DNA of 64,000 bases from an uncultured Aquimarina sp. (lineage in GTDB: Bacteria > Bacteroidota > Bacteroidia > Flavobacteriales > Flavobacteriaceae), in contig CANMDH010000001.1 of NCBI GenBank assembly GCA_947496555.1, positions 186,001 through 250,000 of the forward strand, written 5' to 3'. The position numbers and the translations under genes are program-made. Below, one piece after another: positions 9,549 to 18,292 of this stretch (its first letter is position 1; each line of letters begins with the position of its first letter). A model generated the notes under the pieces. The model searched no databases, was not told where the DNA came from, and saw only the letters and a program-made list of their open reading frames with translations.

Positions 9549-10841
9549 ATGCCAGAAGCTTTAGACGAAATACAACTACGTAGTGAAGAAGTACAGGAAA
9601 TCCTGACTAGGGTACCGCATTGGATGATTCGATGGGGTAATGTCTTGATATTGATTTTGGTTTTACTATTATTGTTTCTTTCCTGGTTAATAAAATATCC
9701 CGATGTTATTCCTGCCGAGGCTATTGTAACCACTCAAATTCCTCCACAAAAAGAGCGAGCAAGAATCACAGGAAAGATTGAATCCATATTGGTAGAAGAT
9801 GGTCAAATTGTACCAGAAGGAACCCCTTTGGCTATATTAAGAAATACCGCTAATTATCAAGATGTATTTACGCTTAAATCCATTATAGATACCATTTCTT
9901 TAAATAGTAAAACTTTTGCCTTTCCGATTAACGATTTACCAGTATTGTTTCTAGGTGATATTGAAACCAGTTTTGCCATCTTTGAAAATAGTTACTCTGA
10001 ATACTTATTAAACAAAGAGCTTCGTCCTTTTTCTAATGAAGCCCTTGCAAATCAAATATCGTTATCAGAATTATATAGAAGGCAAGAAAGTTTAAAATCT
10101 CAAAAAAAGATTTCAAAAACAGAATTAGATTTCAAAAAAAAGGATTTTGAACGACAAAAAGAATTATACGATAAGGGCGTTATTTCGGCTCAGGAATATG
10201 AAAGTAAAAGAGTAGAATATTTACAATTTGAAAGAAACTATGAAAATACAGATGTTCAGCTTTCTCAAAATAAAGAAAGTATTAGTTCTGCTACAAAAGC
10301 ATCAAGAGGCACAGAAATAAATCAACGAAAAGAAGAGATGAACCTCTATATGAAAGTGCTGCAATCTTTTAATCAACTTAAAAAAAGTATTAAGGACTGG
10401 GAGTTACAGTTTGTATTAAAATCTGATATGGAGGGTCGGGTTTCTTTTCTAAACTACAGGAATGAAAATCAAACCGTGAATGCAGGTGATGTAGTATTTA
10501 TAATTGTACCTATCGAGGAGTCTTCCTATATAGCCAGAATCAAAGCGCCGTCTCAAAACTCAGGAAAAATAAGAGTTGGTCAAACTGCCAATATTAGATT
10601 AGAAAATTTTCCTGATAATGAATTCGGAACGCTAAAAGGAAAAGTAAAACATATCTCTCTTTTACCTGATAAAGACGGATTATACTTAATAGATGTCGAA
10701 CTACCCGAAAAACTAATCACCACTTATAATAAAGAAATCCCGTTCAAACAAGAAATGCGAGGCATGGTAGAAATTGTAACCGAAGACCTTCGTCTTATGG
10801 AACGTTTCTTTTATCAATTTAGAACTATAATGGATGAATAA
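9549..10841 (+). CDS. HlyD-family membrane fusion protein of the peptide exporter
   Basis: Periplasmic adaptor of 430 aa that links the C39-ABC exporter to an outer-membrane channel (a TolC-type protein encoded elsewhere). It has a short cytoplasmic N-terminus, one membrane helix (about residues 31-48, NVLILILVLLLLFLSWLI), a lipoyl/barrel half (ARITGKIESILVEDGQIVPE), a long helical hairpin (about 165-285) and a second lipoyl/beta-barrel half (VSFLNYRNENQTVNAGDVVF). It follows the ABC gene with only the S23 gene between them. With the ABC protein it forms the inner-membrane part of a type I secretion system. Confidence 0.9.
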   Translation: MPEALDEIQLRSEEVQEILTRVPHWMIRWGNVLILILVLLLLFLSWLIKYPDVIPAEAIVTTQIPPQKERARITGKIESILVEDGQIVPEGTPLAILRNTANYQDVFTLKSIIDTISLNSKTFAFPINDLPVLFLGDIETSFAIFENSYSEYLLNKELRPFSNEALANQISLSELYRRQESLKSQKKISKTELDFKKKDFERQKELYDKGVISAQEYESKRVEYLQFERNYENTDVQLSQNKESISSATKASRGTEINQRKEEMNLYMKVLQSFNQLKKSIKDWELQFVLKSDMEGRVSFLNYRNENQTVNAGDVVFIIVPIEESSYIARIKAPSQNSGKIRVGQTANIRLENFPDNEFGTLKGKVKHISLLPDKDGLYLIDVELPEKLITTYNKEIPFKQEMRGMVEIVTEDLRLMERFFYQFRTIMDE

Positions 10842-10843
10842 AA

Positions 10844-10879
10844 AAGACCTGATTGGTTTTGGAAAACCTACCAGGTCTT
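10844..10879. terminator. Bidirectional terminator between converging genes
   Basis: Nested inverted repeat: AAGACCTG pairs with CAGGTCTT and, inside it, GGTTTT pairs with AAAACC. It is flanked by A-rich sequence on the left and T/A-rich sequence on the right. It lies between the + strand HlyD gene and the - strand DUF885 gene and could serve both. Confidence 0.7.
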
Positions 10880-10898
10880 AAAAGATTCTTTGATATAA

Positions 10899-12761
10899 TT
10901 ACGATTCGGTTTTCTTCTTTTTATCTTTGCTTACCACCCATTCTTCAACAAGATCTTCTAATACATTAAGAGGCACCGCTCCATTGGTTAAAACCACATC
11001 ATGAAACTCTCTAATATCAAACTGATCACCAAGTTTTTTCTGAGCATTTTCACGCAATTCTAAGATCTTAATCATCCCAATCTTATAGGCAGTTGCTTGA
11101 CTTGGCATTACGATATGGCGTTCTACCATTTTGACAATATCACTTTCTGCATTCGGGGTATTATCCGTATAATATTGAATCCCTTGTTCTCTTGTCCATT
11201 TTTTTGCATGAATTCCCGTATCAACAACCAGACGACAAGCTCTAAAAAGTTCCATAGACAATCTTCCAAAGTCAGAATATGGATCATTATACAGGCCTAT
11301 ATCTTTAGGTAATAATTCGGTATACAATCCCCATCCTTCGGTATACGCAGTATACCCACCAAGTTTCCTAAACATTGGGATATCTTTTAATTCTTGTGCA
11401 ATAGATCTTTGCATATGATGCCCCGGAATGCCTTCATGATATGCCAAGGCTTCCATTTGATATTTTGGCATGGCTGCCATATCATACAAATTGGCATAAT
11501 ATGTCCCCGGCCTTGAACCATCTGGGGTTCCTCTTTGGTAAAATGCCTTTCCAGCACTTTTTTCTCTAAAGGGTTCAACCGCTTTTACAACAATATCTGC
11601 TTTAGGTTTTGTAATAAATAACTCATCTAATCTAGATTTCATAGTGTCGATTAGTTCGACTGCCTGTTTTAAATATGCAGCTCTGCCCTTCTTATCATTA
11701 GGAAAATAAAACTTTTCATCTTCTTTTATATATTTGAAAAAATCCTGTAAAGTTCCTTTATATTCAACCTGCGTCATGATATATTGCATTTCCTTATGAA
11801 TGCGTTCTACCTCTTTCAATCCAAGTTCATGAATTTGCTCTGCACTCATATCGGTAGTGGTAGTTCTTTTCAAAGCACTATTATAAAATGTATCTCCTTT
11901 AGGAAATTTCCAACATCCATCATCTGTAGTAGCTCTTTGTTGTTGTCTTTCGAGTAGGGCTATTAAATTTTCATATGCCGGTTTAACACTTTCTAATAGC
12001 GCTTTGTTAGCCTCTGCAATTAATTGGTTGGTTTCATCATCTGATAGCTTTAGCGTTGTCACTTTTCCTTTGAAATCTGCCAACAACGTACTTTCTTCAT
12101 TAGATTTATCAAAAGGCTGACCTTTGATAATATTCCGGCTATCATCTAAAACTTTTGCAAACACAAACTTAGGAGGTAGAATACCGTTCTTTTCTCTTAT
12201 TTTAATGTTTTCTGTTAATTGAGCAAATAATCCATCTATTCCATTTAATCTTGAAATATAAGCTTCAGCATCACTTTTAGTTGAAACTCTATGCATATTG
12301 ATCATAAAAGCAGGAATTCGTGCCTGCATTCCACTCATCTGATTTACCGGATAGTTATAAAATCTATATTGAAAGTCTTCTATCTCATTTTCAAGGTCCT
12401 GTTTCATTAACCTATAGCTCAAGGTAGTAGCTTTATCCAATCTTGAAACATCCGCCGAATCCTTTAAATAAGTAAGACGCTCTTTCGTTCTTTCTAAATC
12501 CTCTACTTCCCTTTTGGAAGAAATATCATCCCATGTACCATAATCTTTCGTTTTAACACCTAAATAGGTTTGCATCATGGGTGACTTAGCCATTTCTTCC
12601 TGAAATTGTGCTTCAAACCAATCATTTAGCTTTTTAGAATTTTCTTCTATGGTTTTGGCAGTAGATATAGCACCACTTTCTGATTCTTCACCTTTTTGTT
12701 TGCAGCTTTGCGCCATAAAAAGGAAAGCGAATAATACGATGCTTAATTTCACTTTATTCAT
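10899..12761 (-). CDS. DUF885-family metallopeptidase-like lipoprotein
   Basis: Exported lipoprotein of 620 aa (lipobox MAQSC, Cys20). It belongs to the DUF885 family of predicted zinc-dependent carboxypeptidase-like proteins. The diagnostic zinc-binding motif HEGIPGHH is present near residue 440, with the downstream motif YTEGWGLYTE. The family is usually 550-620 aa, so the protein looks complete. The substrate is unknown; a role in peptide scavenging is inferred from the fold and from the neighbouring S15-like hydrolase gene, which is transcribed in the same direction 28 bp upstream. Confidence 0.88.
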   Translation of the reverse strand: MNKVKLSIVLFAFLFMAQSCKQKGEESESGAISTAKTIEENSKKLNDWFEAQFQEEMAKSPMMQTYLGVKTKDYGTWDDISSKREVEDLERTKERLTYLKDSADVSRLDKATTLSYRLMKQDLENEIEDFQYRFYNYPVNQMSGMQARIPAFMINMHRVSTKSDAEAYISRLNGIDGLFAQLTENIKIREKNGILPPKFVFAKVLDDSRNIIKGQPFDKSNEESTLLADFKGKVTTLKLSDDETNQLIAEANKALLESVKPAYENLIALLERQQQRATTDDGCWKFPKGDTFYNSALKRTTTTDMSAEQIHELGLKEVERIHKEMQYIMTQVEYKGTLQDFFKYIKEDEKFYFPNDKKGRAAYLKQAVELIDTMKSRLDELFITKPKADIVVKAVEPFREKSAGKAFYQRGTPDGSRPGTYYANLYDMAAMPKYQMEALAYHEGIPGHHMQRSIAQELKDIPMFRKLGGYTAYTEGWGLYTELLPKDIGLYNDPYSDFGRLSMELFRACRLVVDTGIHAKKWTREQGIQYYTDNTPNAESDIVKMVERHIVMPSQATAYKIGMIKILELRENAQKKLGDQFDIREFHDVVLTNGAVPLNVLEDLVEEWVVSKDKKKKTES

Positions 12762-12789
12762 TATAGTTTATTTGGATTTAGCTCATTAT

Positions 12790-14640
12790 TTATTTTAAAA
12801 TATTGACTTCTATAGCAGAATCATGATATACCTTGTGTGTCTCCTTTGTAAAATCGGATTCCTTTGCTTCAAAAATATTTGGTACAAATGTCTGAGGGTT
12901 CAAATCTATTAATGGGAACCAAGTGCTTTGTACTTGGATCTGGATTTTATGCCCTTTCTTAAACGTATGATGTATGTCTTGTAATTTGATATTTACTGAT
13001 GTCTTTTGATTTGGTACAAAAGGCTCTGGTTTAGAAAAATCATTTCTAAAACGTCCTCTCATTACTTCACTTCGCACCATCATATGATAATTTCCCATTT
13101 TCAAATATTTCTGCGTTTCCTCAGTGTCTTTGGCATCTGCAGGAAAAACATCAATTAATTTTACTACCCAATCGGCATCGGTACCTGTGGTGGCTACCTT
13201 CAACTTTGCCAGTATTTCTCCAGAAAGAGTCATATCTTCTTCAAGAACAGGTGTTTCAAAAACAAGAACATCGGGACGTCGAGCAGCAAATCGTTGATCA
13301 TCTGTCATATATTTCCTTGGGGTGAATACCATTTTAATATCTTCGGAATACGGAACTGGTTTTTTGGGATCGCTTATAAACTCTGAAAAACTCTCTCCTG
13401 CTTTCTCTGACAAATCATCTGAAGCAGAAAGATAAAATGTTTTCTTCTGTACATTTTTTGGTGGCCAGCTTTCAAAAGAATTCCATTCATTTTTTCCAGT
13501 ATCAAAAATTTGAATTTCGGGTAAACCTGTTTTTCCATTTCCTTCACCTTTGAGAAAATGATTAAAAAACTTTGTTTCTACATTTTTTTGATAATTCAAA
13601 GAAAGATCATCTCCAAAATACACATTACCAATGGCTTGTCGTTCTTTGGTGCGAGCCCAATCCCCATGACTCCATGGGCCAAAAACCATAATATTATAAT
13701 TTTCACCTCGGTTCTCTATATTTTCATAAGTCTCAAAGGGGCCATATAAATCTTCGGCATCAAACAATCCACCCACGACCATTACGGCAGGTTTAATATC
13801 TTTAAGATGCTGAATAATTCCTCTTTTTTGCCAAAAATCATCATAGTTTGGATGTTCTTTAAGCTGGGTCCAAAACACATTATCTTCTTTATAATATTGA
13901 TCCAGGTTACTTAAAGGCCCTGCATCCAGAAAGAATTGGTATTGGTCTTCACTTTTTAAATCAGGAAAGGTGTACCAGGATTCTGTGCTAGGTTTTGTTT
14001 TTTCATAGCCAAAAACTGCAGTGGCTCTCCAATAACTCAATAAATAAGCCCCATTATGGTGAAAATCATCAAAGAAAAAATCACCAATACAGGCCTGCGG
14101 TGATACTGCTTTTAAAGCGGGGTGAGCATCTAATAAGGAATAAGTTGCATAAAATCCGGGATACGAAATCCCCCAAACACCTACTCTACCATTGTTATTG
14201 GTAACATTTTTAAGTAACCAATCTATGGTATCATACGTATCACTGGCTTCATCAAATTGTTTTCCTTTTTTATTAGGAATATAAGCTCTCATATTATCAT
14301 ATACTCCCTCACTCATCCAACGACCGCGAACATCCTGATATACAATAATATTTCCTTCTTTCATCAAAAATTCGTTAGGACCTATTTTTGATCGAAATTG
14401 ATCTTCTCCATAGGGTCTAGAACTATATGGTGTTCTCTGCATGAGAATTGGATATTTCTTAGACGTATCTTTTGGAGAATAAATCGTAGTGTGTAATTTG
14501 ATCCCATCACGCATTACAATATCCACTTCTTGTTTGGTGTAATGGTCCTTTACATTATATGGAATCTTTTCCTGGGCAAATCCAGAAATAATAAAAAATA
14601 AGAATACACTTCTTAAAAGTACTGTTTTAATTGATCGCAT
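12790..14640 (-). CDS. CocE/NonD (peptidase S15-like) alpha/beta hydrolase, secreted
   Basis: A 616-aa secreted serine hydrolase with a Sec signal peptide (VLLRSVFLFFIISGFAQ). The X-Pro dipeptidyl-peptidase type alpha/beta domain shows the nucleophile Ser159 in GISYPG, an Asp-containing loop (GGLFDAEDLYGP) and a His-containing loop (GPWSHGDW). The C-terminal jelly-roll domain (about 390-616) is typical of the CocE/S15 family. Members cleave acyl esters or N-terminal X-Pro dipeptides; sequence alone does not separate glutaryl-7-ACA acylase-like from peptidase function. It is probably co-transcribed with the DUF885 gene 28 bp downstream. Confidence 0.88.
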   Translation of the reverse strand: MRSIKTVLLRSVFLFFIISGFAQEKIPYNVKDHYTKQEVDIVMRDGIKLHTTIYSPKDTSKKYPILMQRTPYSSRPYGEDQFRSKIGPNEFLMKEGNIIVYQDVRGRWMSEGVYDNMRAYIPNKKGKQFDEASDTYDTIDWLLKNVTNNNGRVGVWGISYPGFYATYSLLDAHPALKAVSPQACIGDFFFDDFHHNGAYLLSYWRATAVFGYEKTKPSTESWYTFPDLKSEDQYQFFLDAGPLSNLDQYYKEDNVFWTQLKEHPNYDDFWQKRGIIQHLKDIKPAVMVVGGLFDAEDLYGPFETYENIENRGENYNIMVFGPWSHGDWARTKERQAIGNVYFGDDLSLNYQKNVETKFFNHFLKGEGNGKTGLPEIQIFDTGKNEWNSFESWPPKNVQKKTFYLSASDDLSEKAGESFSEFISDPKKPVPYSEDIKMVFTPRKYMTDDQRFAARRPDVLVFETPVLEEDMTLSGEILAKLKVATTGTDADWVVKLIDVFPADAKDTEETQKYLKMGNYHMMVRSEVMRGRFRNDFSKPEPFVPNQKTSVNIKLQDIHHTFKKGHKIQIQVQSTWFPLIDLNPQTFVPNIFEAKESDFTKETHKVYHDSAIEVNILK

Positions 14641-14739
14641 GGGTGTTTAGTTAGTTTATTGCGGAAGATAAAAAAATGGAACCTCGGGCTTTATATTTTT
14701 AAGGAGATTTTAACAAAGCTAAAAGAATCACAATCAAAA

Positions 14740-14770
14740 AGCCTCAAAGAAAAAAATTTTCAATGAGGCT
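14740..14770 (-). terminator. Terminator after the SDR gene
   Basis: On the minus strand AGCCTCA, an A/T-rich loop, then TGAGGCT followed by TTTTTG. It lies 28 bp after the SDR stop codon. Confidence 0.7.
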
Positions 14771-14797
14771 ACCTTATTTATTAAAAAACTTAAAAGT

Positions 14798-15580
14798 TTA
14801 TTTTGCTTTGTCCTGAATACTTCTGGTCACGGAAGTCACCATTTTTCTAGGCATAAATCGCACTGAGTTTGCCAAGACTGCATTCATAAATCCATGAATT
14901 GCAACCGTCTTTCCTTTCATCATTGCTTTATAACCATATAGAGCAACAATCTTTGAGGATGGAAGTTTTTTACCTTTGACCAATTTGCTATCTTCCATTT
15001 CTGCCACTGCCTGAAAACCACTTTCGGTTGCTCCAGGACATAACGCCGTTACTGTAATATTTTTACCTTTTAGCTCATTGGCGATAGCCTCAGTAAAGTG
15101 TAAAACGTATGATTTGGTGGCATAATAAATTGCCATTGTTGGACCCGGTTGAAAAGCAGCGGTAGAGGCAACATTCATGATTTTACCACTATTGCGTTTT
15201 ACCATATCCTTTAGATAAAGTTTAGTAAATTGAGTGAGCGCTGTGATATTAAGTTCAATCATTTTATGTTCCTTCTCCCAATCAGTGTCATAAAACATTC
15301 CGAAATCTCCAAAACCTGCATTATTTATAAGAAAATCAACCCGAATGTCTTTTTGAGTAGTTTCATTATAAACATCCTGCGCAGCATTAGGGCTCGAAAG
15401 ATCTTTTGCTATTATTATTACCTCTATTTTGTGTTCTTTTTCCAGTTCTGCTTTAAGCTCTTCCAACTTAGCCTGATTTCTTGCTATCAAAACAAGATTA
15501 TCCCCTTTTGAAGCATGTACTTTTGCCAGTTCTAGTCCTATCCCTCCTGAAGCACCTGTAATTAAAGCTGTTTTTTTCAT
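14798..15580 (-). CDS. Short-chain dehydrogenase/reductase (classical SDR)
   Basis: A 260-aa NAD(P)-dependent oxidoreductase. It shows the cofactor motif TGASGGIG (residues 8-15), the NNAG motif (86-89), the active-site Ser in NVAST and the catalytic Y152-x3-K156 pair in YYATK. It resembles the DltE/YqjQ-like group of SDRs that act on fatty or membrane-linked substrates, but the substrate is unknown. It lies 48 bp downstream of a TetR repressor gene in the same direction, and the gap holds a palindrome also found before tetR. It is therefore very likely the regulated target of that repressor. Confidence 0.9.
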   Translation of the reverse strand: MKKTALITGASGGIGLELAKVHASKGDNLVLIARNQAKLEELKAELEKEHKIEVIIIAKDLSSPNAAQDVYNETTQKDIRVDFLINNAGFGDFGMFYDTDWEKEHKMIELNITALTQFTKLYLKDMVKRNSGKIMNVASTAAFQPGPTMAIYYATKSYVLHFTEAIANELKGKNITVTALCPGATESGFQAVAEMEDSKLVKGKKLPSSKIVALYGYKAMMKGKTVAIHGFMNAVLANSVRFMPRKMVTSVTRSIQDKAK

Positions 15581-15597
15581 ATTAAAATTATTTTAGC

Positions 15598-15609
15598 GAA
15601 TATTTATTC
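15598..15609. promoter_or_regulatory. TetR-type operator before the SDR gene
   Basis: GAATATTTATTC, a palindrome (GAATA-TT-TATTC), lies 18 bp upstream of the SDR start. The same 12 bases recur at 16261-16272 upstream of tetR, and a one-mismatch copy lies at 16235-16246. Confidence 0.6.
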
Positions 15610-15628
15610 ATTTAAAAGTTAAAAAAAA

Positions 15629-16204
15629 TTATGTTTTTATACCATCCCATGCCATGTTAAAGCATGTATGCATTCCATCTTCTTCAAGTTGGATATCTCC
15701 TCTTACCTTCATTTTTACAATTTCATGAACCGATCCTTGTAAATGCGCCTTAATGATCTCGACATGCATTTCCTTTATATGACCATTTTTTTGTCCCTGA
15801 ATCAAAAATTGATCAAGGGGTTCAAAATGAGAATCCGCTTTGGCAATATTTATTTCAGAAATATAACCACTATAGATAAATTGTTCTACAAAAAGCATTT
15901 TTTCAGGATATTGTAAACAATAACCAAAATACCCATACCACATTGCTTTAAACGTTTCGTAAAATGTTTCTTTTAAGTATTCTGGATTTATGATAGCACC
16001 TGCAATTTCTTCTTTGGTTACCAAATACACATCATTAATGAGCTCTTCTTTACTTTTATAATATACATACAAAGTACCTGTAGCAACTCCTGATTTTTTA
16101 GCAACTTCTGCCATCTTTAATCCAGAGAAACCAGTTTTTGTGACCAATTCTATGGCTGCCTTATGAATAGCATTTACTTTATTTTGATCTTTTAATTTTG
16201 GCAT
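15629..16204 (-). CDS. TetR/AcrR-family transcriptional repressor
   Basis: A 191-aa regulator. The N-terminal helix-turn-helix (about residues 8-55) has the usual TetR pattern: IHKAAIELVTKTGFSGLKMA, then VAKKSGVATGTLYVYYKSKEE. The C-terminal ligand-binding domain is divergent, so the inducer cannot be predicted. Two copies of the palindrome GAATAnnTATTC lie upstream of the gene, one next to a -7 element, and one copy lies before the downstream SDR gene. This supports autorepression and control of the SDR gene. The two genes probably form an operon. Confidence 0.9.
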   Translation of the reverse strand: MPKLKDQNKVNAIHKAAIELVTKTGFSGLKMAEVAKKSGVATGTLYVYYKSKEELINDVYLVTKEEIAGAIINPEYLKETFYETFKAMWYGYFGYCLQYPEKMLFVEQFIYSGYISEINIAKADSHFEPLDQFLIQGQKNGHIKEMHVEIIKAHLQGSVHEIVKMKVRGDIQLEEDGMHTCFNMAWDGIKT

Positions 16205-16223
16205 GTTTGCTAATTAATCGGTA

Positions 16224-16272
16224 CAAATATAAGTGAATTTTTATTCATTTAAATATAAATGAATATTTATTC
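16224..16272 (-). promoter_or_regulatory. tetR promoter with two operator palindromes
   Basis: On the minus strand, TATATTTG (16231-16224) is a perfect TAnnTTTG -7 element about 20 bp before the tetR ATG. Directly upstream are the operator copies GAATTTTTATTC (16235-16246) and GAATATTTATTC (16261-16272). The first falls between the -33 and -7 regions, where a bound repressor would block RNA polymerase. Confidence 0.6.
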
Positions 16273-16312
16273 GCTATAAAACTATAGTTTATTCCTATAG
16301 ACAAAGAAGATA

Positions 16313-18292
16313 CTACTTGCCGAAGTTTTTCAGACCTGTTTTAAGCCATCTTAGATATTCATTAGTATCTGGTGTGTATGCCGTAGTAGTATTTATCAGG
16401 TTCATTTCAGCATCTATTAATACATAGTACGGTTGAGAGTTATTTTCAAAATTCAACGTTTGAAATGTAGCCCACTTGTCCCCTATTGTTCTAATATTTT
16501 TAACTCTGCCATCCGATTTTAGAAATTTAAACTGTTCTTCTTCTGGAAGCTCCTTACGATCATCCACGTATAAGGAGATCAGAACATATTTATTTTTAAG
16601 AATATCTATTATTTCAGGATAGCTCCATACTTGTTCTTCCATTTTACGACAATTGACACATGCCCAACCTGTAAAATCAATCATAATAGGTTTGTTTTGC
16701 AATTTTGCAGCTTTTACACCTTCTTCAAAATCGGTATAGGCATTGAGTCCTAACGGACCATGTGTTTCTTTTTCATAAATACTATAAAATAACGGGGGTG
16801 GAAAACCACTTAATAACTTCAAATTAGCATAGGCAGTGTTAGTAAGTCCCGGCAACAGATAAATTACAAAGAGTACCGTTATTGTACCTAAGGTTTTTCT
16901 AGCTGTACTTAACTTTTGTATCGGGCTATCGTGTGGAAAACGAATTTTACCAAAAAGATACAATGCCATTGCGATCCCAATAATAATCCAAATACCAATA
17001 AATATTTCGCGTTTTAAAATACCCCAATGTTCTACCAAATCGGCATTTGATAAAAACTTAAATGCCAAAGCTAATTCTATGAATCCTAAAACAACTTTCA
17101 CTGTATTTAGCCAACCTCCACTTTTTGGTAATGAATTTAACCAATTAGGAAACAAGGCAAAAAGCCCAAAAGGTAACGCCAACGCCAATCCAAAACCTCC
17201 CATTCCAAAACTTAACTGCATTGCACCACCATCACTGCTTAAAGAGCCTCCCAGTAGTGATCCTAAAATTGGTCCTGTACATGAAAATGATACCAAAGCA
17301 AGCGTAAGTGCCATAAAAAATATACCAACTACTCCTCCTATACTGTTTGCTTTGCTATCAAGACTATTACTCCAAGATGCTGGCAATGTGATCTCAAAAT
17401 ATCCAAAAAATGAAATAGCAAAGACAATAAAAATAATAAAGAAGAGAACGTTCAATGTAACATTGGTAGAGATGTTATTGAGTATCTCAGGATCTAAAGA
17501 GTCTAATAAATGAAAAGGAAGACTTAATAAAAGGTATATAGCAAAGATGAAGAAAGCATATAATATAGCATTAAATGTTCCTTTTTTTTGATCTTTTGCG
17601 CTTTTGGTAAAGAAAGAAACTGTAAGTGGGATCATAGGAAAAACACAAGGCGTCAATAATGCTATCAATCCGCCCAAAAATCCCAAAATAAATATAGTTA
17701 GATAACTTTTATCTTTTACATCTTCTTTAGGAAAAGTATCCCATCCCTTAACCCCAACATTTAGAGCCTCTGACTTGGTACGATCATCTACGGTAATACT
17801 AGCAATATCTCCTTTATTTTCTGCCGCTTCACCTGTTAAACTTAAATCAAACTCTACCACTTCGGGTGCCAAACACTTCTCATCATCACAAACAGAAAAG
17901 AAAACCTCTGCTTTTACCGCCTTAAGAGTTTTATCTTTTAATTTAATTTTTTGAAAGAAGGTAACCTCGTCTTCAAAGTACTTCACATCCATTTCGAAGA
18001 TATTATCGTACTTCTCTATCCCTTTTGGTTCAACTGTTTCTCCTTCTAAAGCGTAGGTGTTTTCGGAATTATTAAAAGTAAACTCTGTTGGGGTTGGCGT
18101 TATTTCATCAGTATCCGCTTCGTTTTGGGAATACAAATGCCATCCTTTGTCCAAAGTTGCCTTGAAATACAAAGTATACGTATCTTCAGATTCTTTTTCA
18201 ACCTTGGCTTCCCATTTAATGGGATCTAATGTTTGTGAAATAAGTGATACAGAAAATAGTACAGTTGTAAGTAAGAATAGAATATACCTCAT
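16313..18292 (-). CDS. DsbD-like thiol:disulfide interchange protein
   Basis: Inner-membrane reductant conduit of 659 aa that passes electrons from cytoplasmic thioredoxin to periplasmic proteins. It has a signal peptide, an N-terminal DsbD-alpha-like domain (about 25-160, with the FFSVCDDEKCLAP motif), about eight membrane helices (about 195-475, GLIALLTPCVFPMIPLTV and SFSCTGPILG carrying the membrane cysteines) and a C-terminal thioredoxin domain with CVNC at Cys545/Cys548. All expected cysteine pairs are visible. Its ATG overlaps the tilS stop by one base, so the two genes are co-transcribed from the tilS promoter. Confidence 0.9.
   Translation of the reverse strand: MRYILFLLTTVLFSVSLISQTLDPIKWEAKVEKESEDTYTLYFKATLDKGWHLYSQNEADTDEITPTPTEFTFNNSENTYALEGETVEPKGIEKYDNIFEMDVKYFEDEVTFFQKIKLKDKTLKAVKAEVFFSVCDDEKCLAPEVVEFDLSLTGEAAENKGDIASITVDDRTKSEALNVGVKGWDTFPKEDVKDKSYLTIFILGFLGGLIALLTPCVFPMIPLTVSFFTKSAKDQKKGTFNAILYAFFIFAIYLLLSLPFHLLDSLDPEILNNISTNVTLNVLFFIIFIVFAISFFGYFEITLPASWSNSLDSKANSIGGVVGIFFMALTLALVSFSCTGPILGSLLGGSLSSDGGAMQLSFGMGGFGLALALPFGLFALFPNWLNSLPKSGGWLNTVKVVLGFIELALAFKFLSNADLVEHWGILKREIFIGIWIIIGIAMALYLFGKIRFPHDSPIQKLSTARKTLGTITVLFVIYLLPGLTNTAYANLKLLSGFPPPLFYSIYEKETHGPLGLNAYTDFEEGVKAAKLQNKPIMIDFTGWACVNCRKMEEQVWSYPEIIDILKNKYVLISLYVDDRKELPEEEQFKFLKSDGRVKNIRTIGDKWATFQTLNFENNSQPYYVLIDAEMNLINTTTAYTPDTNEYLRWLKTGLKNFGK

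Noticed and set aside
17079-17513. 144-aa ORF opposite the DsbD-like gene
   Set aside because: It lies wholly within a well-supported gene and its translation shows no recognisable domain.
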